Assembly: GCA_029204225.1 (NCBI GenBank)
Contig: CM055101.1
Coordinates: forward strand, 30,534,519 to 30,598,518
DNA from: Diphasiastrum complanatum
Taxonomy: Eukaryota; Streptophyta; Lycopodiopsida; Lycopodiales; Lycopodiaceae
Reading direction: 5' to 3'
Length of the DNA: 64,000 nucleotides
Below the pieces are notes generated by a model. It had not been told where the DNA came from. It searched no databases and worked only from the letters and a program-made list of their open reading frames with translations. A program made the translations under genes and the position numbers. Shown here one piece after another: positions 1 through 9,317 of the stretch (position 1 is its first letter; every line of letters starts with the position of its first letter).

Positions 1-647
1 TTTGTAGATGAGAGAAAAATAGGAACAAGTTTATCATCATTGGCCATGTTGATGACCTTCTTCTCCCTTTCATAAGGCACCAAAAAAGTGAAGTATTCTT
101 TGTGACATGTCATATCAAAGCTTGCTCCACTATCAATCCACCATGGATCAATATCTTCATCATTGGCTAGCAAACAAAAGATATCAAAAAAGAATCACTC
201 AGAATTTTGCTCATCAACACCATCTTCATCAAAACTGGAATTTCCTTGTTTCTCATCTTGATCTCTATTTTTCTTGAAGCACTCACGAGAAAAATGTCAT
301 TTGACTCCACAATAGAAACATTTTAGCTTAGATCTATCTTTTCTCTTGCCAACAAAAGTATAAGCCTCACCATGATCTTGCCCTTTAGACCACTTGCCTT
401 TGTCTCTTCCCTTGAACTTGCCCTTTGAGAACATAGCCTCTTGCTCTCCAACTTGAGAAATGGAAGTAGATCCTCCTCTTGATAGATGCCTAAACTCCTC
501 ATTCACCAAGATCTCTTGCAAATCCACTATACTTGGGAAAGTCTTTTGAATAGCAAAAATTTGAACATTAAGAACAACTTGAACAAGTTCTACTTCTTTA
601 ATGCTTTCATCAATACATGCTAACTCATCATTAAATGCTTTAATCCT
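1..647 (-). pseudogene. Copia gag C-terminus and protease start (broken)
   Basis: The minus strand encodes the end of a Ty1/copia gag and the start of its protease. Visible are the gag stretch FNDELACIDESIKE, a zinc knuckle CFYCGVK-HFSREC (C-x2-C-x4-H-x4-C) whose central Gly codon has become a stop at about 298-300, and further down the aspartic protease motif WWIDSGAS. Another stop lies before the protease. The reading frame leaves the window at base 1, so the rest of pol is not visible. The upstream half of gag continues at 1575, because element 648-1574 sits inside this gene. The protein is closely similar to gag of the family C element at 7560-8651. Confidence 0.88.
638..647. repeat. Target site duplication CTTTAATCCT (partner 1575-1584)
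   Basis: The ten bases CTTTAATCCT flank the inserted element on both sides. Removing one copy and the insert restores the gag reading frame LRIKAFNDELA seen in related copies. A 9-11 bp duplication is typical of Mutator-like transposons. Confidence 0.88.
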
Positions 648-1574
648 AGGTTTTGACAATCTGTGAGTAAATTCTTTGCGAGTTTTGCGAGTTTTATTTA
701 CGAATGATTTCTAGAAATTCATGGCACATGGTATACTATCAAAAATATATAGGATTTATATATAATCATTTTATATTAGATAAAAACTAACCTGATTATA
801 CCGATCGATTCTACATGTAAAAACCGGAGCACTTTTGCTTTTTTGGACCATGTCAGTCCGAGCAATAGTAAGAAAGTTATAAAAGCTCAACATTTTTTAG
901 AATAGAAAACATTTTCCCCTTGGAATCTAAAAGGAGTAGCACGCCGGCGTGCTACCCCTTTCAAGCTCCAAGAAGAAAAAAAAATTAGCCCAAAAAACTT
1001 TGAAAGGCGATAACTTTCTTAATATTGCTTGGATTGAGATGATCCAAAAAACAAAATTGCTCCATTTTTTATGTAGAATACATTGCTGTAATAAAATTTG
1101 AGAAAAATATATAAAAATATTTATTTATTTCATCATCTCAACATAAGCTTGATAGTTAAGTTATAGCCTCCATCTAGAACATACAATAATTTTTTTTTTA
1201 TTACCAATGTTGATTTTATGATACCTATCATAGGCCTGGCCATATACCATCATGTCTTTTAATGTATGGTCGTACATCAATCCTTGGCAGTAGACAAAAA
1301 TGTTTTAGCTTGATAAATGTAAAATTAAAGTGATTAAGTTTTCTGTGTTCTCAAGGATATAACATACTATGTACAATTTGTAGACATATCTTTTAGCTAG
1401 TAAGAAAATAAACAACATGATAATGAGATTTACAAATAGATTTCACCCCCAAAAGCGAAGTAGAATAAATTTTAATAACCTAGAAAAAATGTAGCATGCC
1501 ATGTGGTATGAATTTGACATAAAACACTAAACTCGCAAAACTCGCAGATAATCTACTCGCAAAATGCCAAACCC
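648..1574. mobile_element. Foldback (MULE-like) non-autonomous DNA transposon
   Basis: A 927-bp insertion in copia gag with no coding capacity. The ends form an imperfect inverted repeat containing GCGAGTTTTGCGAG on the left (about 678-691) and its complement on the right (about 1531-1544); the termini read AGGTTTTG and CAAACCC. Inverted similarity continues inward: an arm with TAAGAAAGTTAT near 870-880 has its complement near 1008-1020, and the arms meet at a palindrome centred at 945/946. Almost the whole element is therefore one long hairpin, with extra unpaired DNA in the right arm (about 1090-1500). The 10-bp target duplication and long TIRs fit a Mutator-like foldback element; the family name is an inference. 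Confidence 0.75.
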
Positions 1575-1964
1575 CTTTAATCCTCAAAATAAAAGCATGA
1601 GCACTTTCATCCTTTTTTTGCAAACATTGAGAGATTTGCCTCCTAAGGGTTAGTACCCTTGATGTAGACTTGGACTCATAAAGCTTATTCAAAGCTTCCC
1701 AAGCCTCACTTGATGAAGTATACTTGCCAACTTCCTTGAGAAGTTCATTTGTAACATTCATCCTGATCACATGAAGAGATTTCTTTGCCCTCCTATCATA
1801 CTTCAATTTTTCTTGAGGTGCAAAGGTATTTCCTGCACACCTATGACAATGTCCATCAACTCATTCATCTCAAGAAGAGACTCCATTCTCACCTTCCAAG
1901 TAGAATAGTTGCTTGAAGTAAGCCTATCATTGCTTTCCAACAAGAAGCCTCCATTTGTAGCCAT
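1575..1964 (-). pseudogene. Copia gag N-terminal half (broken)
   Basis: This is the 5' half of the gag that continues at 1-647. It begins with the conserved N-terminus MATNGGFLLESND, includes STWKVRMESLLEMNELMDI, and after a frameshift near 1815-1825 continues as YDRRAKKSLHVIRMNVTNELL and TSRVLTLRRQISQCLQKK. The C-terminal junction at 1575 is the edge of the foldback insertion. The start ATG is read down from 1964 and is preceded by the usual leader tail (…AAGTCATTACAAC). It is clearly copia gag of the same type as families B, C and E in this window. Confidence 0.85.
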
Positions 1965-2299
1965 GTTGTAATGACTTGATCTTCTCTTTCAACCTATTCC
2001 AAAGCACTCTTTTGAATGTCAAACAATGAACTCAAGAAGAAATCACAAAGATATGCACCAAACCTTCCAAAGATATCACATGAAGAGCTTTCTTTGCCCT
2101 CCTATCATACTCGAATTTTTCTTGAGGTGCCAAAGGTATTTCATCCACACCTACAACAATGTCCATCAACTCATTCATCTCAAGGAGAGACTCCATTCTC
2201 ACCTTCCAAGTAAAATAGTTGCTTAAGGCAAGCCTATCATTGCTTTCCAACAAGAAGCCTCCATTTGTTGCCATGTTGTAATGACTTGATCTTCTCTTT
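1766..2299. repeat. Tandem duplication of the gag 5' end (about 225-bp units)
   Basis: Bases 1766-1989 and 2075-2299 are direct copies of the same stretch (gag codons 1 to about 70 plus the end of the leader), separated by about 85 bp of leader-like DNA. By eye they differ at several per cent of positions. The second unit carries its own gag start. Confidence 0.85.
2032..2274 (-). pseudogene. Second copy of copia gag N-terminus
   Basis: This reads MATNGGFLLESNDRL, then WKVRMESLLEMNELMDIVVG and YDRRAKKALHVI, after which it runs out of homology into leader DNA. It is the duplicated 5' end of the gag at 1575-1964. It keeps the reading frame better than the first copy, which has a frameshift at the same place. 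It ends at the duplication border near 2075, so it encodes only about 65 gag residues and cannot be functional. Confidence 0.8.
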
Positions 2300-2336
2300 A
2301 GAATAATCTAATAGTTGCTTTTGAGGTATGGCTGGG
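2300..2336 (-). repeat. Tip of repeat R1
   Basis: About 36 bp matching, in reverse, the R1 sequence just before 7525 (AAGCAACTATTAGATTATTC). It joins gag leader DNA on one side and a copia RT fragment on the other, so it marks a rearrangement joint. Confidence 0.6.
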
Positions 2337-3030
2337 TGAGAAAATGTTCTTCTTTAGGGTCTTGCATGTAATGAGATAAGAGACCCGAGGAGAAAGACAG
2401 GTCAAGACGGGTACATGACACCAAGTATCGAATGCTTCCAAGGATTTGTCTGTATTGACTTGCTTTATAATGTTAAATCCATTGTGATGTTTTTGTTGGA
2501 TTTTTAAACTGTTGTCCTGGAGATAAGGGTGTCATATAATAGGACGTATGAGACACTTGAAATTTTTGAAGTATGCATTCTGCAAACTTGGATTGAGTGA
2601 GATGGAGTGACCGTGACGGTCGATGACGGAGAACTTGCATTCCAAGAAGATATGATACTTCCCCCCCCATCCGTCATTGAGAACGTTTGAGTAAGAGCTT
2701 GTTTGGCACTGTGTAACATGGATTTGGAGGATGCCAAAAGAAGAATGTCATCAACATAGAGACCATGGATAACAAATTGATCATCCTGTTGTTTAAGATA
2801 GACTGAAACATCATTCACCAGACGATGATATCCAACAGCTTTCGTAAACTCAGTAAAGCAAATGTTCCATTGGCGAGGTGATTGTTTAAGCCCATAAATC
2901 TCACGTACGAGGAGACAAACATAGGTTGGTCGCTCAGTAGAGACAAAATACAGGGGCTGTTCCATGTAAATGAGTTCGTCAAGAAGACCATTCAGAAAAG
3001 CTGTTTCTACATTCATTTGGTCCATTTCTA
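2337..3030 (-). pseudogene. Copia reverse transcriptase fragment
   Basis: On the minus strand, from high to low coordinate, this is a copia RT from the palm region onward: MDQMNVETAFLNG, MEQPLYFV, YGLKQSPRQW, and the catalytic box LYVDDILLL. After a frameshift near 2660 the thumb/connection follows (YLLGMQVLRHRPS, HLTQSKFAECIL), then the start of the RNase H linker (GSIRYLVS, LLSHYMQDP). It is cut at both ends: at 3030 it meets a plus-strand integrase fragment and at 2337 the R1 tip. The YVDD box is intact but the reading frame is not. It is a different copia family from the flanking gag. Confidence 0.88.
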
Positions 3031-4470
3031 GTTCAATGTCAAAGTCACAGAGGTTGTCTTTTTTTAGGTCTAGCTCAAGATCTAAGATGCCTTTTCATTT
3101 AGTACATTTGGATGTGCATTGTACTAGCTCTTTGAGGGAGGAGCAAAGGTGTTTGTGACTTGCATTCATGAATTTAGTAGATATTGTTGGACTTATCTTC
3201 TAAAGAGTGAGGATCTCATATTTGATGTCTGTCTCAAGTTCAAGAATGTTGTGGAGAGTCAATTCGACATGAAGATCAACTGCTTAAAGTTGGCAAATAA
3301 AGAACTTTCAACAAAGTTTAAAGAGGTTTGTGTGGCACATGATGGGATCAAGAGGGAGCTTTCATATCGAAGGTTCTACATGGTGTGGAAGAAAGTAAGA
3401 GAACTCTTTTTGAAAGAGCTAAATCCATAAGGGTGAATGCAAATCTTCCTAAGTCATATTGGGGTGAAGCTTTGATGTGGACTAACTTTTTTTGCAATAG
3501 GTACTCAAATGAAGACTTGGACGAGAAGAGTTCATTTAAAGTTCTTTTTGGTAAGAAGCTAAGGATGGAGCATTCGAATATCTTTGCTAAGACTTGCTAT
3601 GTCAACTCATCTTTTGAATTTTGGAAGGGAATCTTTGTTGGCTATAGTGAAGTAAGAAAAGCTTATAGTGTTTACATTCCTAAGTCAAAGAAAGCTCAAA
3701 TTGCTAAGGATGTTCTCTTTGAAGAGGAGAGTGTGGATAAGCTTGATGTTGTTGATGTTGATCAATCTAAAATTTTGGTGCTGAGGAAGATGGTTCTTTG
3801 GATTGTGATGGTGGAGATTCTTCTCCAAGTTACTTTCTATGAGTATTCTCAAGGGAAATACAAAAGCCATCTAGGCTTAGATATGATGAGAAGGGTAAGC
3901 AAGTGGAAGTGACTCATTTTGTGTTACTCACATGTCTTGGTTCATCTTATTGTCTAGGTGATGTTATGCAAGTGGATGATGGTTTTCGAGGAATAGATGC
4001 AAGTAATGGATCTGGAAAAAAAAAAACATTTCAATGGCTTTTATGGTCAAGTGTAAGATCAAGAGGTTGATCTCAAAGAGCTTCAACTACACAAGAGGAA
4101 TGATTGCAATGAGGTGCTAGTCAACTGGTAAAGATACTTTGGATCTGTTTTTGCAGGTTATTGAAGACTTAGGTAAGGTCATGGGAGCAGCAAGGAAGTG
4201 TCGTTCAAATTTACTTTACTTTTTCTATCTTATGTTTGAGCTATTTCATGTCAAGGTGTGCAAATTGTCCAGATATGGTGAAACTAGCTACATTGTCTAG
4301 CAATAGCTCATTGTTGGAGTTGTACTAACATTCTTGGCTGGTCCTGCTGATGGAAATGAAGCTATTGGAGGCTCATTATATCACTTATTCATGATCAAGT
4401 GATCAAGTGTTGATGATAACTTATGGCAAGATGGAGATGGAAGCTCATTTAGATTTGAGCTCTACAAAAC
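3031..4470 (+). pseudogene. Family C copia integrase and degenerate pol (fragment C0)
   Basis: Plus-strand remnant starting in the integrase (MPFHLVHLDVH, EFSRYCWTYLLKSEDLIFDV), with a frameshift near 3395, then the integrase C-terminal part (NLPKSYWGEALM, GIFVGYSEVRKAYSVYIPKS). Where active relatives carry RGDNGGEY and PQQNGVAERKN, this copy has NCLKLANKELS and a divergent stretch ending in EESKRTLFERAK, so the central Asp and the Glu of the DDE triad are absent. From about 3800 to 4470 the sequence matches the degenerate RT/RNase H region of elements B, C1 and C2, in broken frames. It starts abruptly at 3031 and fades out after about 4470. Confidence 0.8.
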
Positions 4471-4781
4471 AGACATAAAAGCAACAAATTTATTTAAACA
4501 AACACAGATCTACAATGTACAGATTGAAGGGCATATAAAATCACTCTATGAGTGTCAAAATAAGTGTTGGTATATTGTTACTAATAGATCCACATATTTC
4601 GATGTCCTTTCCGATACGTTCAGTTCCTTGATAGCTAAAAATTTTGCGCCTTGGATGCTGCTAAGAGTGCTTGAAAGGTGAACAAAAAAAGAGAAAAAAA
4701 AGACTTGCAAAATAGAACCATCTTTTAATGTACTATAGGCATTGATCTTCTCAGTCAAAATGCAGCCAAATGAGAGTAGCA

Positions 4782-4782
<1 letters not shown>

Positions 4783-4854
<72 letters not shown>
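4783..4854. repeat. Compound microsatellite (TG)19(AG)17
   Basis: Uninterrupted TG dinucleotides at 4783-4820 run directly into AG dinucleotides at 4821-4854. Confidence 0.97.
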
Positions 4855-4856
<2 letters not shown>

Positions 4857-5052
4857 TACAAATATGTATAATCTAGCACCAATCATCTTAGATCCATTGC
4901 TTGAGAGCTCCATTTTCTTGTCATTGCTTCCCATTTTTGTCACCTACACAAGCATGACAATGCAATGACATTAGTTAAAAGATAAGACTAGATTAATGAA
5001 AAACAAAAAAAGGAAAAAGTGTGATCATGAAAGCACTACTCCTTACCGTTTC

Positions 5053-5225
5053 ACTGCAACAAAAGGAGGATGAATAGGAGAAAGAGCAAGAGGATGAAGG
5101 AAAGGAGCAAGATCAAGAAGAAGAACAAGCGTAGCAAGAGCAAGAGGGGGGAGAGCACTAAGAGGAAAGCAACCAAGAAGGGAGAGCAAAAGGAAACAAG
5201 AACAGAGACAAAAGGAATAGAGAGG
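5053..5225 (+). repeat. Purine-rich (A/G) tract
   Basis: About 170 bases of the plus strand are overwhelmingly A and G, with AAGAAG/GAGCAAGA-type words but no exact period. It is low-complexity sequence that could form triplex or bent DNA; no known element recognised. Confidence 0.6.
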
Positions 5226-5263
5226 GTGTGGATAATTATCAACTTATAGATATATTTATTAAT

Positions 5264-5846
5264 CTTGATAAGGCATAAAAATAGTGTCCTAACTATTTGT
5301 AGCAAGTATGTAAGTGGATAAGGACAGATTTAGAGCTACTGCAATTGGTTAGTTGAGATACATTGAAACTATTAACTTATTTCTAGGTTTTTAGTGAAGT
5401 ACCTAGAAGTTGCTATTTTAGGGCAAGTTTAAGGCAAGTGGAAAAGTGGCCAAGTAATACTATGGCTGTTATAAATAGCTGCAAAAACGTGGAAAGATCA
5501 GCTTGATGTTCTCATTTTGTATGGAGAACTTTCCTCTTTTGATTCTATGTCCATCTCATGTGTTTATCTCTTGATATCTTGAGTTTCTATGTGTAGAATG
5601 TTGATTTTATGGTTTATCTAGCTTTCACATGTGTGAAGTATAGTACTATACTTTAATGCTTTTGTACGGACAAGGACATTACTAAGTCATGTCTAAGTGT
5701 TTATGATCAAATCTTTGTGCATTTCTAAATTCTACCATGCATAAAGTAGTAATTTCTATGTTCTAGCTATTTCCAGATGTGCAAGCAAGTTGGTCCAAGA
5801 TCTTGTTGATCGACTAGTGTGTGTTTTGGATATGTATTTATACACA
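5264..5846 (+). repeat. 5' LTR of C1 (lacks about its first 100 bp)
   Basis: Aligns with 13457-14114 from its AAGGC(A/C)TAAAAATAGTG point onward and ends TATACACA just before a primer-binding site. It contains a TATA-like TTATAAATAG at about 5490, the palindromic TTCACATGTGTGAA near 5624-5637 and the 18-bp palindrome at 5636-5653. The first about 100 bp (the TGTGAAAA end) are missing, so it is truncated. Confidence 0.85.
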
Positions 5847-5858
5847 TGGTATCAGAGT
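5847..5858 (+). other. Primer-binding site (initiator Met tRNA type)
   Basis: TGGTATCAGAGT directly follows the LTR end, one base off the usual plant copia TGGTATCAGAGC. Confidence 0.88.
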
Positions 5859-6430
5859 AGGTTGCAGGGCAAAGTTGGTGGATTTGAGGGCGCCATGAAT
5901 TTTATGTGGATTTGGAGGTGTTCCTAGCTCAAATATTTTAGTTTCAAGCAAAGAGTTTGGATCTTTGTGATCTTAAAGTCATTTTAGGTCAAAACATTTG
6001 TAGATGGCCAATTTTTTAAACCACTCACTAGAATGTGGAGACAAAAATTTCACATGATTGTGGATGGTACATTCTATTAGATAAGATATCTAGATTCTAG
6101 CTTTTGCATGTAGATTTTGTTTAATTCAACATTTTGCATTTTTTGAGTAACCCTAAATTTGATAGGATCTCTTGATTTTAAGTTGCTGGATTTTTACAAG
6201 AGTGTCTTTCAAAGTTAGGTTTTGGCAAAAGTTCAATATATTATGCTTAGATCTATTGTGATCAAGAAATCAAGATTCTATGTGCTAGGATTTGCTAGAA
6301 AGAGAAAATGGAGAGACTATATTGTTTCCATATCTTTGTGATTTGTTCTTAGGTTTCATTTGTTGATTTTCAAGGGAGTGCTTAGTGCATTGGAATAGTT
6401 TCAAAGATAAGATCAGATCGTATTTCTAAA
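5859..6430 (+). other. Untranslated leader of C1
   Basis: Sequence between the primer-binding site and gag, ending with AGGGAGTGCTTAGTGCATTG and AAAGATAAGATCAGATC, which match the leader tail directly before gag in the other copies. It is separated from its gag start (7560) by repeat R1. No coding potential recognised. Confidence 0.7.
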
Positions 6431-7550
6431 AAGCTATAAATTGAGCATTTTTTAATGCATTTCCTCGTTTTTGTTTTGCTCACACATAGTTTTCATTATT
6501 TTTGCTCACTATTTGCTTTCATTGTGTTACTGATTAAGATCTTCCACACACACACACAGACTCACATTTTTAAAGCTTTCTTTCAAGCTTTATTTTTTTC
6601 TCTACTCATCTCTCTTGAGCTCTATCTTTTTTCGAGCTCTCTCTTTTTCCGAGCTCTCTTTTATTTCCAAGCTATCTCTTTTTCAAGAGAGCACATCAGG
6701 CACACCATCATCATTGCAACTTCCAAAACAAATGCGGCTCCTCCTACGATCTCCTCTAATGTAGAGAAGAGGCACTGGTAGTAATATCATATATATATAT
6801 ATATAGAGAGAGAGAGCGGATCCACAAATCAATGTATGGGGATAGGTAGTTTCTTGAAATCTCTTGGAAGGATGTAACATATCTAACTCCTCATACTAAA
6901 TTTAGGTCATAATTTGAGGTCCGATGGCAACTTTGACCAAAAAGCAAATTACCATAACAACCCTGTTTACGGCTAGAAGTAAACTATATCTAAAAAGTTT
7001 CATTCAATGCTAGTCCAAATAAATGAGCTTCATTCAATAAGGCGTTAAAAAAAATATATTGGGTTCATTCCACCCTAAAAATTACAAATATTAGAGTTAA
7101 ATTTCATGCAATTAAAGACATATGACAAACAATTATGATTAAAAAAATAATCATACACGAATGGTCCCAAAAAAAAATAGTCTAAGTACAGAAGTATATA
7201 TGCTACATCAGTAAATGTACATATATATAGGCTAGAATACAAAAGTATAGAAGTATATATGCTACATCAGTAAACGTACATATATATAGGCTACAATACA
7301 AAAACTAGCTAGATCCACCAACTGAGTCCTCATCCTAGCCACGAACATCTGACTCTCGATGTTGCGATTCATGAGATGGGAACTACGGTACCTACATGCA
7401 ACAAACATGAGTTCGTGTTGTGAGAAATGTGGCGAGAGTGAGAGAGAGACTCTATAAATGTAATGAAGTTAAAATCTATACTGTAGCCATATCTCAGAAG
7501 CAACTATTAGATTATTCTACTATCGGGAGTGATTCATCCAAATAATTGAT
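6430..7550 (+). mobile_element. Repeat R1, copy a (in the C1 leader)
   Basis: One of five R1 copies in the window. In order: GCTATAAATTGAG, a CA-rich stretch (6546-6561), AAGCTTTCTTTCAAGCTTTA, an AT/AG microsatellite (6787-6818), GAGGTCC…TTTGACC, an AT-rich middle, then GGTACCTACATGCAACAAACA and GAGAGACTCTATAAATGTAA. A 59-bp stretch is duplicated in tandem at 7190-7248 and 7249-7303. It sits exactly where leader and gag should meet, so R1 behaves as an insertion. No transposase or LTR motif was found; its class is unknown. Confidence 0.65.
7190..7303. repeat. 59-bp tandem duplication inside R1
   Basis: AGAAGTATATATGCTACATC begins both units (7190 and 7249). The other R1 copies carry this stretch once, so the duplication is private to this copy. 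Confidence 0.85.
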
Positions 7551-7559
7551 CTCTACAAC

Positions 7560-8651
7560 ATGGAAATTTCAAGTGGCTTCATGTTGGAAGTCAATGATAG
7601 GCTTACCTCAACAAATTATTCTACTTGGGAGGTGAGGATGGAATCTTTTCTTGAGATGAATGATTTGATGGATATTGTTGTAGGTGTGGAGGAGAGACCT
7701 TTGGCACCTCAAGAACAATTGAGGTATGACAAGAGGGCAAAGAAAGCTTTACATGTGATCAAGATGAATGTGACTAATGAACTTCTTAAGGAAGTTGGAT
7801 CAAGTGAGGCTTGGGAAGCTTTGAAGAAGCTTTATGATTCTACATCAAGGGTGATAACCCTTAGGAGACAAATCTTTCAATGTATGCAAAAGAAAGATCA
7901 AAGTTCTTTTGCTTTTTCTTTGAGAGTTAAAGCATTCAATGATGAGTTAGCATGTATTGATGAAAGCATTAAGAAAGTAGAACTTGTTCATAATGGCTTG
8001 TTCAATCATCATGCTAATCTTGTTCAAAGTTTATCTATTCAAAAGACTTTGCCAAGTATGACGGATTTGCAAGAGATCTTGGTGAATGAGGAGTTTAGGC
8101 CTCTATAAAGAGGAGGATCTACTTCCATTTCTCAAGTTGGAGAGGAGGAGGCTATGTTCTCAAGGGGCAAGTTCAAGAGAAAAGGCAAAAGCAAGTGATC
8201 AAAGGATCAAGATCAAGGTGAGCCTTCTACTTTTGTTGGTAAGAAGAAACATAGATCCAAGCTAAAATGCTTTTATTGTGGAGTCAAAGGGCATATTGCA
8301 AGTGATTGCTTTATGAAAAAGAGAGATCAAGATGAGAATCAAGGCAATTTCATTTTTTATGAGGATGGTATTGGTGATCAAAACTCAAATGATGATGCTC
8401 TTTTGATGTCTTCTTATTTGCTAACCAATGATGGAGATACTGATCCATGGTGGATTGATAGTGGAGCAAGATTTTCATATGACATGTCACAAAGAGTGCT
8501 TCACTTCTTTGGTGCCTTATGAAGGAGACAAGAAGGTCATCATCATGGCCAATGGTGGTAAAGTTGTTATCAAGGGCATTGGTACTATTCCTATTTTTCT
8601 CTCATCTACAAATTGGAATGTAAGCTTGAAGAATGCTATGTTCATACCTTC
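7560..8651 (+). pseudogene. C1 gag and protease (broken)
   Basis: Starts at an ATG (MEISSGFMLEVND) in the same position as other gag copies and shows the copia gag body: STWEVRMESFLEMNDLMDIV, RRQIFQCMQKKD, FNDELACIDESIKK. A stop at 8106 and another near 8197 interrupt it before the zinc knuckle CFYCGVKGHIASDC (complete C-x2-C-x4-H-x4-C, about 8270-8311). The protease motif WWIDSGA follows at about 8449, then SLKNAMFIPS, where element B splits the gene at 8651. A few gag residues (around KCTS in relatives) are missing. Non-functional, but one of the better gag copies here. Confidence 0.9.
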
Positions 8652-9305
8652 TGTGAAGCATTTCAGATCATTCAAGATCCAATCCATGTCCCTGATCTTT
8701 GGTTACAATAAGGAGCAAACCAACAATCCTGCCAATGTAGAAAAACAAGCATTTGCATACAAAATGAGATGCAAACTCTAAAAAATACTGATCAAGCATG
8801 AACCAAAGCATAACATATGTTTTCTGTCCGTACAATTACTGTACCCTACTATATTTCACGTGTGTGAAACCAAAAATAACAATAAATGATCATTCTACAC
8901 ATACAATTGCAAGATAACATCAAGATAGTGCACCAATGAGTAGTAGAACCCAAAGAGAACCATGTATAGTGATGAAATGAGAGAGAGAAGAGAGAAGATG
9001 TGTGTCTCCACGAGTTACATCCTTTTATAGAGTTTCCAAACCCTATTTGGCCACTTGGCTTTCCCTCCAAAATGTAAACCCTACTATTTTGGGTCTAGAT
9101 TCAATGTACCCAAAGTTCAAATTTGAATCTCTCTCAAACTTGACTACCAACTTTCCCACAATTTCAGAAAAGTGTTTATTGAATGTATTTTAAACTAATA
9201 TAACTTCAGAAAGTTTATCCCTAAGTCTAAAATGAGTTTTGGCCTCTTATTGACAATTTTCCAAAATGTGACTAAACTAGACTAAACTAGTTGAAATCTC
9301 TCACA
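8652..9305 (-). repeat. 3' LTR of element B
   Basis: Pairs with 11810-12458. Inverted ends TGTGAAG… and …TCTCACA. In minus orientation it carries a TATA box (complement of CCTTTTATAGAG near 9022) and a G-box-like palindromic CACGTGTGTG near 8858. By eye the two LTRs differ at a few per cent of sites. Confidence 0.92.
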
Positions 9306-9317
9306 CTCCCTCTTCAA
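9306..9317 (-). other. Polypurine tract of B
   Basis: On the minus strand TTGAAGAGGGAG lies directly before the 3' LTR. It also codes for the last residues (EEGV) of the internal reading frame. Confidence 0.85.

Larger units (their letters stand above)
4471..5263. other. Repeat-poor spacer without a recognisable gene
   Basis: No protein homology recognised on either strand. It contains the compound microsatellite at 4783-4854 and a purine-rich stretch at about 5053-5225. Short open frames here are low-complexity. Confidence 0.5.
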
